DNA from: Burkholderia guangdongensis
GTDB lineage: Bacteria; Pseudomonadota; Gammaproteobacteria; Burkholderiales; Burkholderiaceae
Assembly (NCBI RefSeq): GCF_013403875.1
Contig: NZ_JACBNX010000014.1
Location: 83,550 to 147,549 of the forward strand
Length of the DNA: 64,000 nt
Direction of reading: 5' to 3'
Part shown: piece by piece, positions 18,535 through 27,737 of the stretch
How the letters are laid out: the number at the start of each line of letters is the position of its first letter
How positions within the stretch are numbered: the stretch's first letter is position 1
Notes under the pieces: generated by a model
Seen by the model: only the letters and a program-made list of their open reading frames with translations
Told to the model about the DNA's origin: nothing
Database searches by the model: none
Made by a program: the position numbers and the translations under genes

Positions 18535-18807
18535 ATGACCCCCGAAGAAGTCATGACGCTCGCCCACCAGGCGATGACCGTCGGCCTGCTGCTCGCCGCG
18601 CCGCTGCTGCTCGTCGCGCTCGCGGTCGGCCTGCTCGTGAGCCTGTTCCAGGCCGCGACGCAGATCAACGAGGCGACGCTGTCGTTCATCCCGAAGCTGC
18701 TCGCGGTGGCCGCGACGCTCGTGATCGCCGGCCCGTGGATGCTGACGACGATGCTCGACTATCTGCGGCAGATCCTGCTGCACGTCGCGACGCTCGGCGC
18801 GGGCTGA
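18535..18807 (+). CDS. fliQ: Flagellar export-gate protein FliQ
   Basis: Small two-helix export-gate subunit, 90 residues, with the conserved QAATQINEATLSFIPKLLAV segment. It lies 21 bases after fliP with a TTGAGGA site upstream. Confidence 0.97.
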   Translation: MTPEEVMTLAHQAMTVGLLLAAPLLLVALAVGLLVSLFQAATQINEATLSFIPKLLAVAATLVIAGPWMLTTMLDYLRQILLHVATLGAG

Positions 18808-18823
18808 GCGAAGCGGATCCGCG

Positions 18824-19603
18824 ATGTTCTCGGTCACCTACGCACAGCTCAACGGTTGGCTCACGGCCTTCCTGTGGCCGTTCGTGCGGATGCTCGCGCT
18901 CGTCTCGGCCGCGCCGGTGACCGGCGAGACGGCGGTGCCGCCGCAGGTGAAGATCGGCCTCGCCGCGTTCATCGCGCTCGTCGTCGCGCCGACGCTCGGC
19001 GCGATGCCGAGTGTCACCGCGTTCTCGGCGGACGGGATCTGGATCGTCGTCACGCAGGTTCTGATCGGCGCCGCGATGGGCTTCGCGATGCGCGTCGTGT
19101 TCGCGGCGGTCGAGGCGGCCGGCGACTTCATCGGACTGTCGATGGGGATCGGCTTCGCGACGTTCTTCGATCCGAACGTCGGCTCGACGCCGGTGATGGG
19201 CCGCTTCCTGAATGCGGTCGCGATGCTCGCGTTTCTCGCGTTCGACGGGCATCTGCAGGTGCTCGTCGCGCTCGCCGAGTCGTTCCGGCTGCTGCCGGTG
19301 TCGGCCGACCTGCTGCACGCGCCCGGCTGGCGGACGCTCGCGCTGTTCGGCGCGACCGTGTTCCAGATGGGGCTGCTGCTCGCGCTGCCGGTCGTCGCGG
19401 CGCTCGTGATCGCGAACCTCGCACTCGGGATCCTGAACCGCGCGGCGCCGCAGATCGGCATCTTCCAGGTCGGCTTCCCGGTGACGATGCTCGTCGGGCT
19501 GCTGCTCGTGCAGTTGATGGTGCCGAACATGGTGCCGTTCTTCGCGCGGCTGTTCGATATGGGGTTCGACACGATGGGGCGCGTCGCGAGCGGCTGGCGA
19601 TAG
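18824..19603 (+). CDS. fliR: Flagellar export-gate protein FliR
   Basis: Polytopic export-gate subunit, 259 residues with about six membrane segments and the FliR core FATFFDPNVGSTPVMGRFLN and LNRAAPQIGIFQVGFPVTML. Its start follows fliQ by 16 bases. It is the last gene of the flagellar operon; decanucleotide repeats follow directly after the stop. Confidence 0.96.
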   Translation: MFSVTYAQLNGWLTAFLWPFVRMLALVSAAPVTGETAVPPQVKIGLAAFIALVVAPTLGAMPSVTAFSADGIWIVVTQVLIGAAMGFAMRVVFAAVEAAGDFIGLSMGIGFATFFDPNVGSTPVMGRFLNAVAMLAFLAFDGHLQVLVALAESFRLLPVSADLLHAPGWRTLALFGATVFQMGLLLALPVVAALVIANLALGILNRAAPQIGIFQVGFPVTMLVGLLLVQLMVPNMVPFFARLFDMGFDTMGRVASGWR

Positions 19604-19613
19604 GCTGTCGCGG

Positions 19614-19651
19614 GATTTCGAGTGATTCCGAGTGATTCCGAGGGATTTCGG
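19614..19651. repeat. Tandem 10-bp repeat after fliR
   Basis: Nearly four copies of a 10-base unit: GATTTCGAGT, GATTCCGAGT, GATTCCGAGG, GATTTCGG. It starts 10 bases after the fliR stop and differs from the surrounding DNA. No gene or hairpin explains it. Confidence 0.75.
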
Positions 19652-19799
19652 CAATGACTCGAATACGAGCGCGTTGCGTGGAATCGGGTATCAGGAAACG
19701 TTTGCGGCGAAATGAAGTTTTAAATAATCGCTATTATCGGCAGCTTCTAACGCATTCGGGAACATCACAGCGATTTACAAATTATTTCAACGGAAACAA

Positions 19800-19829
19800 T
19801 GTGTTACACATGGCGATCGCCAGTATAAT
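19800..19829 (+). promoter_or_regulatory. Promoter with two abutting palindromes before the GT2 gene
   Basis: Perfect -10 box TATAAT (19824-19829), 32 bases before the GTG start. Directly upstream are two perfect palindromes end to end: TGTGTTACACA (19800-19810) and TGGCGATCGCCA (19811-19822). They fill the place of the -35 box and spacer, and no good -35 can be seen, which suggests an activator-dependent or repressor-controlled promoter. The 150 bases before it are AT-rich. Confidence 0.55.
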
Positions 19830-19861
19830 CGCGGCGGCCAAACATCGGGGCACCCATCAAA

Positions 19862-21256
19862 GTGAATACTCGCGAACAATCCGTCATCGAGCCACTGACC
19901 AGTGAACTGGCCGTGGAGACTACCGCGCACCTCGAGTCCACCGGAAATCGATCGCGACGGTATTTACCGGTAAAAATCAAATTCACGCTGTCGATCAGTT
20001 TCGCCGCGGTGTGGAGCGTGCTCTCCTTTTATCTGGCTCGGCGCTGGCTGGGGGACATGAGCCACCTGTTCGGCGTGGTCTGGGCTTACCTGATCCTGTT
20101 CGGCGTCGCGATCCTGCCGGGTTTCATGAATGCGTTCCTGATGTCGAGCCTGCTGATGGATCGCCGGCCGGTTTTCCGTCACGCGACCGGACGGCTGCCC
20201 GGCATCACCGTGCTTGTGGCCGCGTACAACGAGGAAGCCAACATCGCGCAGACCATCGAGAGCATCGAGAAGCAGGCTTACCCCGGCGAGCTGCAGGTCA
20301 TCGTGATCAATGACGGCTCGTCCGACGGCACCGCCGCCGAACTCGACCGCCTGCAGTATCCGTGGCTCGAGGTCATCCACCTTCCGAAGAACGCGGGCAA
20401 GGCGAACGCGCTCAACGAGGGCCTGAAGCGCGCACGTTATGCGATGACCATGACGGTGGACGGCGACTCGTACCTGTATCGCAATGCGCTGGAAAACCTC
20501 GCGCGCCGCTATCTGAGCGATCCGCCGAACACGAAGGCGGTGGCGGGCGCGGTGCTCGTGCGCAATTCGCGCACCAACCTGGTCACGCGGATCCAGGAGT
20601 GGGACTACTTTCACGGCATCGCCGCCACGAAGCGGGTGCAGAGCCTCTATCAGGGCACGCTCGTCGCGCAGGGCGCGTTCTCCGTCTACGACACCGACGT
20701 GCTGCGCCAGGTCGGCGGCTGGCCGCATTCGGTCGGCGAGGACATCGTGCTCACCTGGGCCATCCTGGCGGCCGGATATCGCGTCGGCTTCGCCGAAAAC
20801 GCGTGCCTGTTCACCAATGCGCCGACCACGTGGCGGCAGTTCATCCGTCAGCGCCAGCGGTGGTCCCGCGGGCTGATGGAGGCGTTCAAGGCGCACTGGC
20901 GGTTGCTGTTCAGGCTGCGCATGACGACGATCTTCATCTGGTGGAATCTGCTGTTCCCGTACATGGACGTGGTCTACACCTGCGCATTCCTGCCGGGCAT
21001 GGTGCTGGCACTGTTCGGCATCTTCTGGATCGCGGGGCCGATGACCCTGCTCGTCCTGCCGATGGCGATGATCATCAACGGCATCATGTTCCGCATCCAG
21101 GCCGGCATGTTCGCCGAGCAGGGCTTGAAAGTCCGCCGCAACAAGTTCGGCTTCGTCATCTACAGCCTGTTCTACGGGCTCGTGCTGCAGCCCGCCTGCG
21201 TGGTCGGGTATGTGCAGGAGTTCGTGACGCGCAGCAAGCGCTGGGGCACCAAGTAA
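19862..21256 (+). CDS. Processive GT2-family glycosyltransferase (BcsA/PgaC/YaiP-like)
   Basis: Membrane glycosyltransferase predicted to build a polysaccharide from a UDP-sugar. 464 residues: two N-terminal membrane helices, GT2 domain from about residue 115 with VLVAAYNEEANIAQTIESIE, the acidic motifs DDG-like NDGSSDG and TVDGDSYL, GEDIVLTW and the processive-synthase motif QRQRW (RQRQRWSRGLMEAF), then several C-terminal membrane helices. The start is GTG at 19862. No PilZ domain is evident. The downstream YaiO-like porin suggests the product is exported through the outer membrane. The sugar is unknown. Confidence 0.9.
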   Translation: MNTREQSVIEPLTSELAVETTAHLESTGNRSRRYLPVKIKFTLSISFAAVWSVLSFYLARRWLGDMSHLFGVVWAYLILFGVAILPGFMNAFLMSSLLMDRRPVFRHATGRLPGITVLVAAYNEEANIAQTIESIEKQAYPGELQVIVINDGSSDGTAAELDRLQYPWLEVIHLPKNAGKANALNEGLKRARYAMTMTVDGDSYLYRNALENLARRYLSDPPNTKAVAGAVLVRNSRTNLVTRIQEWDYFHGIAATKRVQSLYQGTLVAQGAFSVYDTDVLRQVGGWPHSVGEDIVLTWAILAAGYRVGFAENACLFTNAPTTWRQFIRQRQRWSRGLMEAFKAHWRLLFRLRMTTIFIWWNLLFPYMDVVYTCAFLPGMVLALFGIFWIAGPMTLLVLPMAMIINGIMFRIQAGMFAEQGLKVRRNKFGFVIYSLFYGLVLQPACVVGYVQEFVTRSKRWGTK

Positions 21257-21288
21257 CCCCGCCAAGCGGAAAAAGAAAGGAATCCTTC

Positions 21289-22260
21289 ATGCATTCAACT
21301 CGCAGCGCGAGCGCGCTCCAGTCTGCGCTCCAGTACGCGCTCGCGGCCGCCGGCGCGTTCGCCATCAGCGCACTCGCGCCCGTGCACGCCCAATCCCATG
21401 ACGGGCCGGGCGTGAACGGCGCAGTGATCGGGGATGTGCTCTACAGCAACGACAGCGATCGCTTCAACGAAGAACGGGGCAACCTCGGCTATCTGTTCGC
21501 GAACGGCTGGGGGCTGGGCGCGAGCCTCACGCATTACTCCGCCCCCGACTGGGCCGCCACCGGGCGCGGCGCGTACGGGCTGTATCGCGAGCACGATGCG
21601 CAGCAAACCGTGGACGCGCGGCTCGGCGTGATGGACACCGACGGCCACACGACCGTGACCGGCACACTGGACTATATGCGGCACATCACCGCCGACACGG
21701 GGCTGGGCGTGAGCGCCGAGCGCGACGTGGTCGACTCGATCGTCGGCATCGAGAAAGGGCTGACCTACAACAGCCTGATGCTCGTGCTCGATCATCAGTT
21801 CACGCCGCGCTTCACCGTCGGGGCCGTGGCCGGCGCATTCCGGTTCTCGGACGACAACACCCGCCCGCTGCTGCGCACGCGGTGGAACTACGAGCTGGTG
21901 GCCAACAGCGGACTGAACGCGTACATCAAGACCCGCACCTATTACGACAGCAATCCCTATCAGGGCAACTACTTCTCGCCGCGCTGGCTGAACGAGTATT
22001 CGGGCGGCCTCTCCTGGCGGACCGCGCTCAACGACAAAGTCGTCTTTTTCGTCAACGCGGACGCCGGGCGCCAGAATACGTCGGATGCGAACACCAACAT
22101 CTGGAGCGCGCGCATCGGCTTGCAGAATCATCGCAGCCGGACCGTGCAGTGGCAGATCGCCGTCGAAACGACCAACGACCGCGCGGCCGGCTTCGTGAGC
22201 AGCGGCGGCGGGTATCGCTACACGAGCGTGACGGGGCGATTGATGTTCCCGCTCAACTGA
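21289..22260 (+). CDS. YaiO-like outer-membrane beta-barrel protein
   Basis: Predicted outer-membrane barrel of the YaiO family. From ATG 21289 (behind GAAAGGAA) the product has 323 residues: an N-terminal signal peptide ending near VHAQS, then repeated amphipathic strands with aromatic ends (YSNDSDRFNEERGNLGYLFA, YYDSNPYQGNYFSPRWLNEY) and a C-terminal strand ending LMFPLN. It sits 32 bases after the glycosyltransferase, as E. coli yaiO neighbours yaiP. Function as an export pore is inference; the barrel call is firm. Confidence 0.8.
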   Translation: MHSTRSASALQSALQYALAAAGAFAISALAPVHAQSHDGPGVNGAVIGDVLYSNDSDRFNEERGNLGYLFANGWGLGASLTHYSAPDWAATGRGAYGLYREHDAQQTVDARLGVMDTDGHTTVTGTLDYMRHITADTGLGVSAERDVVDSIVGIEKGLTYNSLMLVLDHQFTPRFTVGAVAGAFRFSDDNTRPLLRTRWNYELVANSGLNAYIKTRTYYDSNPYQGNYFSPRWLNEYSGGLSWRTALNDKVVFFVNADAGRQNTSDANTNIWSARIGLQNHRSRTVQWQIAVETTNDRAAGFVSSGGGYRYTSVTGRLMFPLN

Positions 22261-22408
22261 GGGATCACGCGCAGGCAGGATTCCGTTCTGGAAAACCCTT
22301 AAAAGAATCGCGCTCCCGCGAAAGGTAGCGGAAGGTTTCGCGTCTCTATACTCGCTTCCGACGATGCATGAAGCATCGCCGCCATACGATAACGAACGGA
22401 GACTTCGG

Positions 22409-23416
22409 ATGCGACTCACCCTGCGCCACATCGCCCTTGCCGCCAGCCTGACCTGCGCATTCGCCGCGCACCCCGCGTTCGCCGCCGACGACGGCGGCAA
22501 GATCACGATCATGGTCGGCGGGATCGCGAAGCTGATCTATCTTCCCGCGCGCCTGACCCAGGAACTCGGCTACTTCAAGGACGAAGGCCTCGACGTCGAG
22601 CTGCTGTCGCAGCCCGCCGGTGTCGACGCCGAGAACGAACTGCTCGCCGGCGCGGTGCAGGGCGTCGTCGGCTTCTACGACCACACGATCGACCTGCAGA
22701 GCAAGGGCAAGGACGTGAAGGCGATCGCGGTGTTCGGCCAGGTGCCGGGCGAAGTCGAGATGGTGTCGACGAAGGCCGCGCCGACGTTCAAGTCGATGGC
22801 CGACGCGAAGGGCAAGACGCTCGGTGTGACGGGCCTGGGCTCGTCGACGAGCTTCCTCACGCAATATCTGGCGGAACAGCACGGCATTCCGTCGACGCAG
22901 TACACGATGCTGCCGGTCGGCGCCGACGCGAGCTTCATCGCCGCCGTCAAGCAGGGCCGCATCGACGCCGGCATGACGACCGAGCCGACCGTGTCCGCGC
23001 TCGAGAAGATGGGCGACGCGAAGGTGCTGGTCGACATGCGCACCGTCGACGGCACGCGCGCCGCGCTCGGCGGCACGTATCCGGCCGCGAGCCTGTACGT
23101 GCAGTCCGCGTGGGCCGATTCGCACAAGGCGCAGGCGACCAAGCTCGCGCATGCGTTCGCGAAGACGATGCAGTTCATCCACACGCACAGCGCCGAGGAA
23201 ATCGCCGCGAAGATGCCGGCCGACTTCCAGAAGGACAAGACGCTGTACGTGGCCGCGCTGAAGGCGTCGCTGCCGATGTACACGTCGGACGCCCGGATGC
23301 CGGCCGACGGCCCGGCGACGGTGCTGAAGGTGCTGTCCTCGTTCAACCCGTCGGTGAAGGGCAAGCACATCGATCTGGCCCGCACGTACACGAACGATTT
23401 CGTGAACGCGAAGTAA
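22409..23416 (+). CDS. ABC transporter substrate-binding protein, NMT1/SsuA-like
   Basis: Periplasmic solute receptor of the NMT1/SsuA/ThiY class, 335 residues. Signal peptide (HIALAASLTCAFAAHPAFAA) then MVGGIAKLIYLPARLTQELGYFKDEGL-type sequence (quoted in part: GGIAKLIYLPARLTQELGYF). ATG 22409 has CGGAGA upstream; an in-frame ATG at 22364 lacks a signal-like start. It is followed by its ATPase and permease. Ligand unknown; relatives bind sulfonates, pyrimidines or aromatic acids. Confidence 0.9.
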   Translation: MRLTLRHIALAASLTCAFAAHPAFAADDGGKITIMVGGIAKLIYLPARLTQELGYFKDEGLDVELLSQPAGVDAENELLAGAVQGVVGFYDHTIDLQSKGKDVKAIAVFGQVPGEVEMVSTKAAPTFKSMADAKGKTLGVTGLGSSTSFLTQYLAEQHGIPSTQYTMLPVGADASFIAAVKQGRIDAGMTTEPTVSALEKMGDAKVLVDMRTVDGTRAALGGTYPAASLYVQSAWADSHKAQATKLAHAFAKTMQFIHTHSAEEIAAKMPADFQKDKTLYVAALKASLPMYTSDARMPADGPATVLKVLSSFNPSVKGKHIDLARTYTNDFVNAK

Positions 23417-23525
23417 GCGGCGCGGTGGCCCCGGGTTATCCGGGCCGCCGCTCTCCCGTTCCGGCCCGGCTGACCGGACCCGGCGCCGCCCACGACGCGG
23501 CGCGTCAAGACGCAGGACCCAACCG

Positions 23526-24323
23526 ATGAATCAGGCAGTTTCACCCGGCACCCCGGCGATCGAGTTCCGCAACGTCTCGTGCCGCTTCATTTCGCCCGAA
23601 GGCCGCGCCACCGTCGCGCTGCGCGACTTCAGCATGAGCGTCGCGCGCGGCGAGTTCATCGCGGTCGTCGGCCCGACCGGCTGCGGCAAGTCGACGACGC
23701 TGAACATGATCACCGGGCTGCTCAAGCCCGCATCCGGCGAAGTCCGCGTGATGGGCCGCCCGGTCGACGGGATCGACCCGCGGATCGGCTTCGTGTTCCA
23801 GGCCGACGCGGTATTCCCGTGGCGCAACGTGATCGACAACGTCGCGGCGGGCCCGCTGTTCCGCGGCCGCTCGAAGGACGTCGCATACGGCCAGGCCGAG
23901 GAATGGATCCGCAAGGTCGGCCTCGACAAATTCGCGAAGCACTACCCGCACCAGCTGTCCGGCGGCATGCGCAAGCGCGTCGCGCTCGCGCAGACGTTCA
24001 TCAATCAGCCGGAGATCCTGCTGATGGACGAGCCGTTCTCCGCGCTCGACATGCAGACCCGCACGCTGATGCAGGACGAGCTGCTGCAGCTCTGGTCCGC
24101 GAACAAGGGCTCGGTCGTGTTCGTCACGCACGATCTCGAAGAGGCGATCGCGCTCGCGGACCGCGTGTTCGTGCTGACCGCGCGCCCGGCGACGCTCAAG
24201 CGCGTGTACGAGATCGATCTGCCGCGCCCGCGCGTGATGTCGGAAGTGCGCTACGACCCGCGCTTCATCGAGATCTCCAAGGACATCTGGCACGATCTGC
24301 GCGAAGAAGTGCAGATCGGCTAA
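23526..24323 (+). CDS. ABC transporter ATP-binding protein (SsuB/TauB-like)
   Basis: Cytoplasmic ATPase of the importer, 265 residues. Walker A GPTGCGKST (about residues 49-57), signature LSGGMRKRV, Walker B ILLMDEP and the switch His in VFVTHDLEEAIALADRV are all intact. It lies 109 bases after the receptor gene and 27 bases before the permease. Confidence 0.95.
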   Translation: MNQAVSPGTPAIEFRNVSCRFISPEGRATVALRDFSMSVARGEFIAVVGPTGCGKSTTLNMITGLLKPASGEVRVMGRPVDGIDPRIGFVFQADAVFPWRNVIDNVAAGPLFRGRSKDVAYGQAEEWIRKVGLDKFAKHYPHQLSGGMRKRVALAQTFINQPEILLMDEPFSALDMQTRTLMQDELLQLWSANKGSVVFVTHDLEEAIALADRVFVLTARPATLKRVYEIDLPRPRVMSEVRYDPRFIEISKDIWHDLREEVQIG

Positions 24324-24350
24324 CGCAAGCAAGGAACAGGAAACAGGAGC

Positions 24351-25208
24351 ATGACCGACATGACGCTTCCCACCACCGCTCTCGCCACGGGCACGCTCGA
24401 AGACGAGACGCGTGCCGCGCAAGGCCGGCTGCGCCGCCGCCGGCAACTGATCATCGGCCTGCGGATCGCGGTCCTCGTCGTCGTGCTCGGCGGCTGGGAA
24501 CTGGCCGCGCGCGTGAAATGGATCGATCCGTTCTTCTTCTCGATGCCGTCGCTGATCTACGCGCAGATCGTCGACTGGTTCGTGAACGGCACGTCGCAGG
24601 GCCCGCTGCTCACGCAGGTCTGGGTCACGCTCGAGGAAACCACGATCGGCTTCCTGATCGGCTCGGTCGCCGGCGTGTTCTGCGGGATCGTGCTCGGCCG
24701 CAACAAGCTGATGGCCGACGTGTTCGGCCTGTACATCCAGATCGCGAACTCGATCCCGCGCGTCGTGCTCGGCTCGGTGTTCGTGATCGCGCTCGGCCTC
24801 GGGATGGCGTCGAAGATCGCGCTGGCCGTCGTGATGGTGTTCTTCGTCGTATTCGGCAACGCGTTCCAGGGCGTGCGCGAAGCGGACCGCTACCTGATCG
24901 CGAACGCGCAGATTCTCGGCGCGTCGCGCCGGCAGATCACCACGTCGGTCGTGATTCCGTCCGCGCTGTCGTGGATTCTCGCGAGCCTGCACGTGAGCTT
25001 CGGCTTCGCGCTCGTCGGTGCGGTCGTCGGCGAATTCCTCGGCTCGAAGCAGGGTATCGGCCTGCTGATCTCGACCGCGCAGGGCGCGTTCAACGCCAGC
25101 GGCGTATTTGCCGCGATGATCGTGCTCGCCGTGGTCGCGCTCGCCGCCGACTATCTGCTGACCTGGCTCGAGAAGCGGCTGCTGAAGTGGCGCCCCGCCG
25201 CGTTCTGA
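24351..25208 (+). CDS. ABC transporter permease (SsuC/TauC-like)
   Basis: Inner-membrane permease with about six helices and the EAA-type coupling motif ANAQILGASRRQITTSVVIP. 285 residues, typical. It completes a receptor-ATPase-permease importer. Substrate not deducible. Confidence 0.94.
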   Translation: MTDMTLPTTALATGTLEDETRAAQGRLRRRRQLIIGLRIAVLVVVLGGWELAARVKWIDPFFFSMPSLIYAQIVDWFVNGTSQGPLLTQVWVTLEETTIGFLIGSVAGVFCGIVLGRNKLMADVFGLYIQIANSIPRVVLGSVFVIALGLGMASKIALAVVMVFFVVFGNAFQGVREADRYLIANAQILGASRRQITTSVVIPSALSWILASLHVSFGFALVGAVVGEFLGSKQGIGLLISTAQGAFNASGVFAAMIVLAVVALAADYLLTWLEKRLLKWRPAAF

Positions 25209-25273
25209 TCGCCGTTCTCGTCGAACGCAACGTCGGCAACGTAGTAATGTAGGTAGCATGCGCAACGCACCGA

Positions 25274-25305
25274 CCGCGCCCCGGCCTCGCATGGCCCGGG
25301 CGCGG
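25274..25305. terminator. Hairpin between importer permease and sensor kinase
   Basis: GC-rich inverted repeat CCGCGCCCCGGCC / GGCCCGGGCGCGG with a 6-base loop (imperfect by one bulge). No T-run; it may attenuate read-through from the importer into the kinase gene. Confidence 0.35.
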
Positions 25306-25325
25306 TTCGGCATTGAGGGGAAACG

Positions 25326-26705
25326 ATGACGCACAGCCTGCGCGGAAGGCTGCTCTGGTGGCTGCTGCTGCCGCTGACGGTGTTCGTGCTGATCGCGGGC
25401 GCGATGTCGTACGACACCGCGCGGCGCACCGCCGATCTGGTGCAGGACAGCGCGCTCGTCGCGTCCGCGCGGACGATCGGCGAGGACGTCGACTGGCTCA
25501 ACGGCTCGCTCGTCGCCGACGTGCCGCCGGCCGCGCTCGAGATCTTCGATTCGCCGTCGCACGATTCGGTGTTCTACAAGGTGATCGACGACCGTGGCCG
25601 GCTGCTCGCCGGCGCGCCGGATCTCGAGGTGCCCGCGCAACATGGCGCCGATCCGGCGATGTTCGAGACCGATCTCGACGGGTTGCCGCTGCGCGCGGTC
25701 GCGTACGATCGCGCGCTCTACAACGAAGGCCGTACCGAGACCGTGACCGTCGTCGTCGGCAAGACGCAGCGCTCGCGCACCGCGATGATCGCCACGCTGT
25801 GGCGGCCGCAGCTGCTGCGGCTGTCGCTGATGCTCGTGCTCGCGGTCGTGCTCGTCTATCTCGGCCTCACGTTCGAGCTGCGCCCGCTGATGAAGCTGAA
25901 GGACGACGTCGCGGACCGCGGGCCGATGGAGCTCGAGCCGATCCGCACGGAACGGCTGCAGACCGAGCTGCGGCCGATCGTCGACGCGATCAACCAGTGC
26001 ATCGCGCGGCTGAACCTGCACGTCGCGACGCAGCGGCGCTTCATCGCGGACGCCGCGCACCAGCTGCGCACGCCGATCGCGGTACTCGACACGCAGATCC
26101 AGTACGCGCTGCAGCAGGACCGTGCGGACCCCGAACTGAACGCGATGCTCGAGAGCATGCAGCGCGGCAGCCGCAAGATGGCCGACGTGACCGACAAGCT
26201 GCTGCTGCTGGCGCACGCGGAGGCGACGCCGTCGACGTTGCTGAACGGCCGCGTCGATCTCGCGGCCGTCGTGTCGAGCGTGTTCGAGGAGACCATCGTG
26301 CTCGCGCAGCAGCGCGACATCGATCTCGGCGCGGATCTCGGCGCGGATCTCGGCGAGGGGCTCGACGTCGTGGGCAACGACAGCCTGCTGACCGCACTGC
26401 TGATGAATCTGGTCGACAACGCGGTACGCTATACGCAGCCGGGCGGCTGCGTGACGGTCGCCGCGCGCCGCGACGGCGACGCAGTCGTGCTCGACGTGAT
26501 CGACAACGGCCCGGGGATTCCGGCCGAGGCGCGGCCGCACGTGTTCAAGCGCTTCTATCGCGTGTCGGCGGACACCGAGGGCTCGGGGCTCGGGCTCGCG
26601 ATCGTGCGCGAGATCGCGCAGGCGCACGGCGGCAGCGCGTCGCTCGCGCCGGGGCCGGGCAATCGCGGTATCGTCGTGACCGTGCGGCTGCCCGCGTATC
26701 GTTGA
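25326..26705 (+). CDS. Sensor histidine kinase, TctE-like
   Basis: Membrane sensor of a two-component system. 459 residues: N-terminal helix (about 10-27), periplasmic 2CSK-type sensor with DSVFYKVIDDRGRLLAG, second helix (about 160-178), HisKA with the phosphoacceptor His245 in FIADAAHQLRTPIA, then an intact HATPase domain (MNLVDNAVRY, DNGPGIP, GSGLGLAIV). The tripled DLGAD repeat near residue 335 is a small in-frame duplication. GAGGGGAAACG precedes the ATG. With the adjacent regulator it matches TctE/TctD, which sense organic acids. Confidence 0.93.
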   Translation: MTHSLRGRLLWWLLLPLTVFVLIAGAMSYDTARRTADLVQDSALVASARTIGEDVDWLNGSLVADVPPAALEIFDSPSHDSVFYKVIDDRGRLLAGAPDLEVPAQHGADPAMFETDLDGLPLRAVAYDRALYNEGRTETVTVVVGKTQRSRTAMIATLWRPQLLRLSLMLVLAVVLVYLGLTFELRPLMKLKDDVADRGPMELEPIRTERLQTELRPIVDAINQCIARLNLHVATQRRFIADAAHQLRTPIAVLDTQIQYALQQDRADPELNAMLESMQRGSRKMADVTDKLLLLAHAEATPSTLLNGRVDLAAVVSSVFEETIVLAQQRDIDLGADLGADLGEGLDVVGNDSLLTALLMNLVDNAVRYTQPGGCVTVAARRDGDAVVLDVIDNGPGIPAEARPHVFKRFYRVSADTEGSGLGLAIVREIAQAHGGSASLAPGPGNRGIVVTVRLPAYR

Positions 26706-26722
26706 AGGTATGGGTTGATGCA

Positions 26723-27400
26723 ATGAAACTACTGCTGGTGGAAGACAACGCCGAGCTCGCGCACTGGGTCGTGAGCCTGTTGCGCGGCGAGGATTTCGCG
26801 GTCGACTGCGTGAGCGACGGCGAAGGCGCGGACGCGGTGCTCAAGACCGAGCGCTACGACGCGGTGCTGCTCGACATGCGGCTGCCCGGCATCAGCGGCA
26901 AGGAAGTGCTCGGACGGTTGCGCCGCCGCAACGACAACGTGCCGGTGCTGATGCTGACCGCGCACGGCTCGGTCGACGACAAGGTCGACTGCTTCAGCGC
27001 GGGCGCCGACGACTACGTGGTGAAGCCGTTCGAGTCGCGCGAACTCGTCGCGCGGATCCGCGCGCTGATCCGCCGGCAGGCGGGCGTCGGCGCGACGCAG
27101 CTCGTCTGCGGCGATCTCGTCTATGCGTTCGGCACGCGCGAATTCCGCTGCAACGACGCGCCGCTCACGCTGCGCCGGCGCGAGCACGCGATTCTCGAGA
27201 CGCTGATGCTGCAGCAGAACAAGACGGTGTCGAAGGCGCGGCTGATGGACAGCGTGTTCGCGCTCGACGACGAACCGAGCGCCGACGCGATCGACATCTA
27301 CATCCACCGGCTGCGCAAGCATCTCGCGGGCAGCACCGCGGAAATCATCACGCTGCGCGGGCTCGGCTACATCCTGCGTAGCAAGGCCGCGCAAGGCTGA
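26723..27400 (+). CDS. OmpR-family response regulator, TctD-like
   Basis: DNA-binding partner of the kinase. Receiver domain with Asp8, phosphoacceptor Asp51 (YDAVLLDMRLPG) and Lys in VVKPFE, then an OmpR winged helix with YIHRLRKHL and LRGLGYIL. 225 residues. It starts 17 bases after the kinase stop. It probably controls the importer and/or the porin that flank it. Confidence 0.95.
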   Translation: MKLLLVEDNAELAHWVVSLLRGEDFAVDCVSDGEGADAVLKTERYDAVLLDMRLPGISGKEVLGRLRRRNDNVPVLMLTAHGSVDDKVDCFSAGADDYVVKPFESRELVARIRALIRRQAGVGATQLVCGDLVYAFGTREFRCNDAPLTLRRREHAILETLMLQQNKTVSKARLMDSVFALDDEPSADAIDIYIHRLRKHLAGSTAEIITLRGLGYILRSKAAQG

Positions 27401-27401
27401 C

Positions 27402-27427
27402 GCGGCGGGCCGCCGCTTTCCTCTTTT
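27402..27427 (+). terminator. Intrinsic terminator after the response regulator
   Basis: Six-base stem GCGGCG / CGCCGC with loop GGC, followed by TTTCCTCTTTT. The remaining 27428-27737 is a leader and promoter region for the porin in which I see no gene; GTGACAAAGCC near 27594 and an AGAGGAG ribosome site at its end are the only features I can point to. Confidence 0.6.
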
Positions 27428-27737
27428 CAGTGTCGTTTTCTTGCCACTCGCATCGCCGCGCCGCTGGCGTTCGCGCGCCGCGCACAGGCGTGCCGCCGAT
27501 CGCGCGGAGCCTCTACCGACGGGCATTTGCGCGGGCCCGATGTTCCGGAAACCGAAGCATTGCGAATGTCCTTCGGTGTTTTTACCGAGCCATGTGACAA
27601 AGCCGCGAAAGCGGCGTGAAGGATTGCCCTCTCTACGATTCGACCCGTCGGCTCTCGCGAGAGGGCCGGCCGACCGAGGCAGCCGACACGGACTGCCAAC
27701 GACCCGAATTCAACGTGGCAGCTCAGAGGAGACGATC

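Noticed and set aside
23541..26723. Very long open frame on the minus strand (over 1000 codons)
   Set aside because: It lies antisense to the ABC importer and the sensor kinase, is Arg/His/Asp-rich with no family signature, and results from high GC at codon positions of the true genes.
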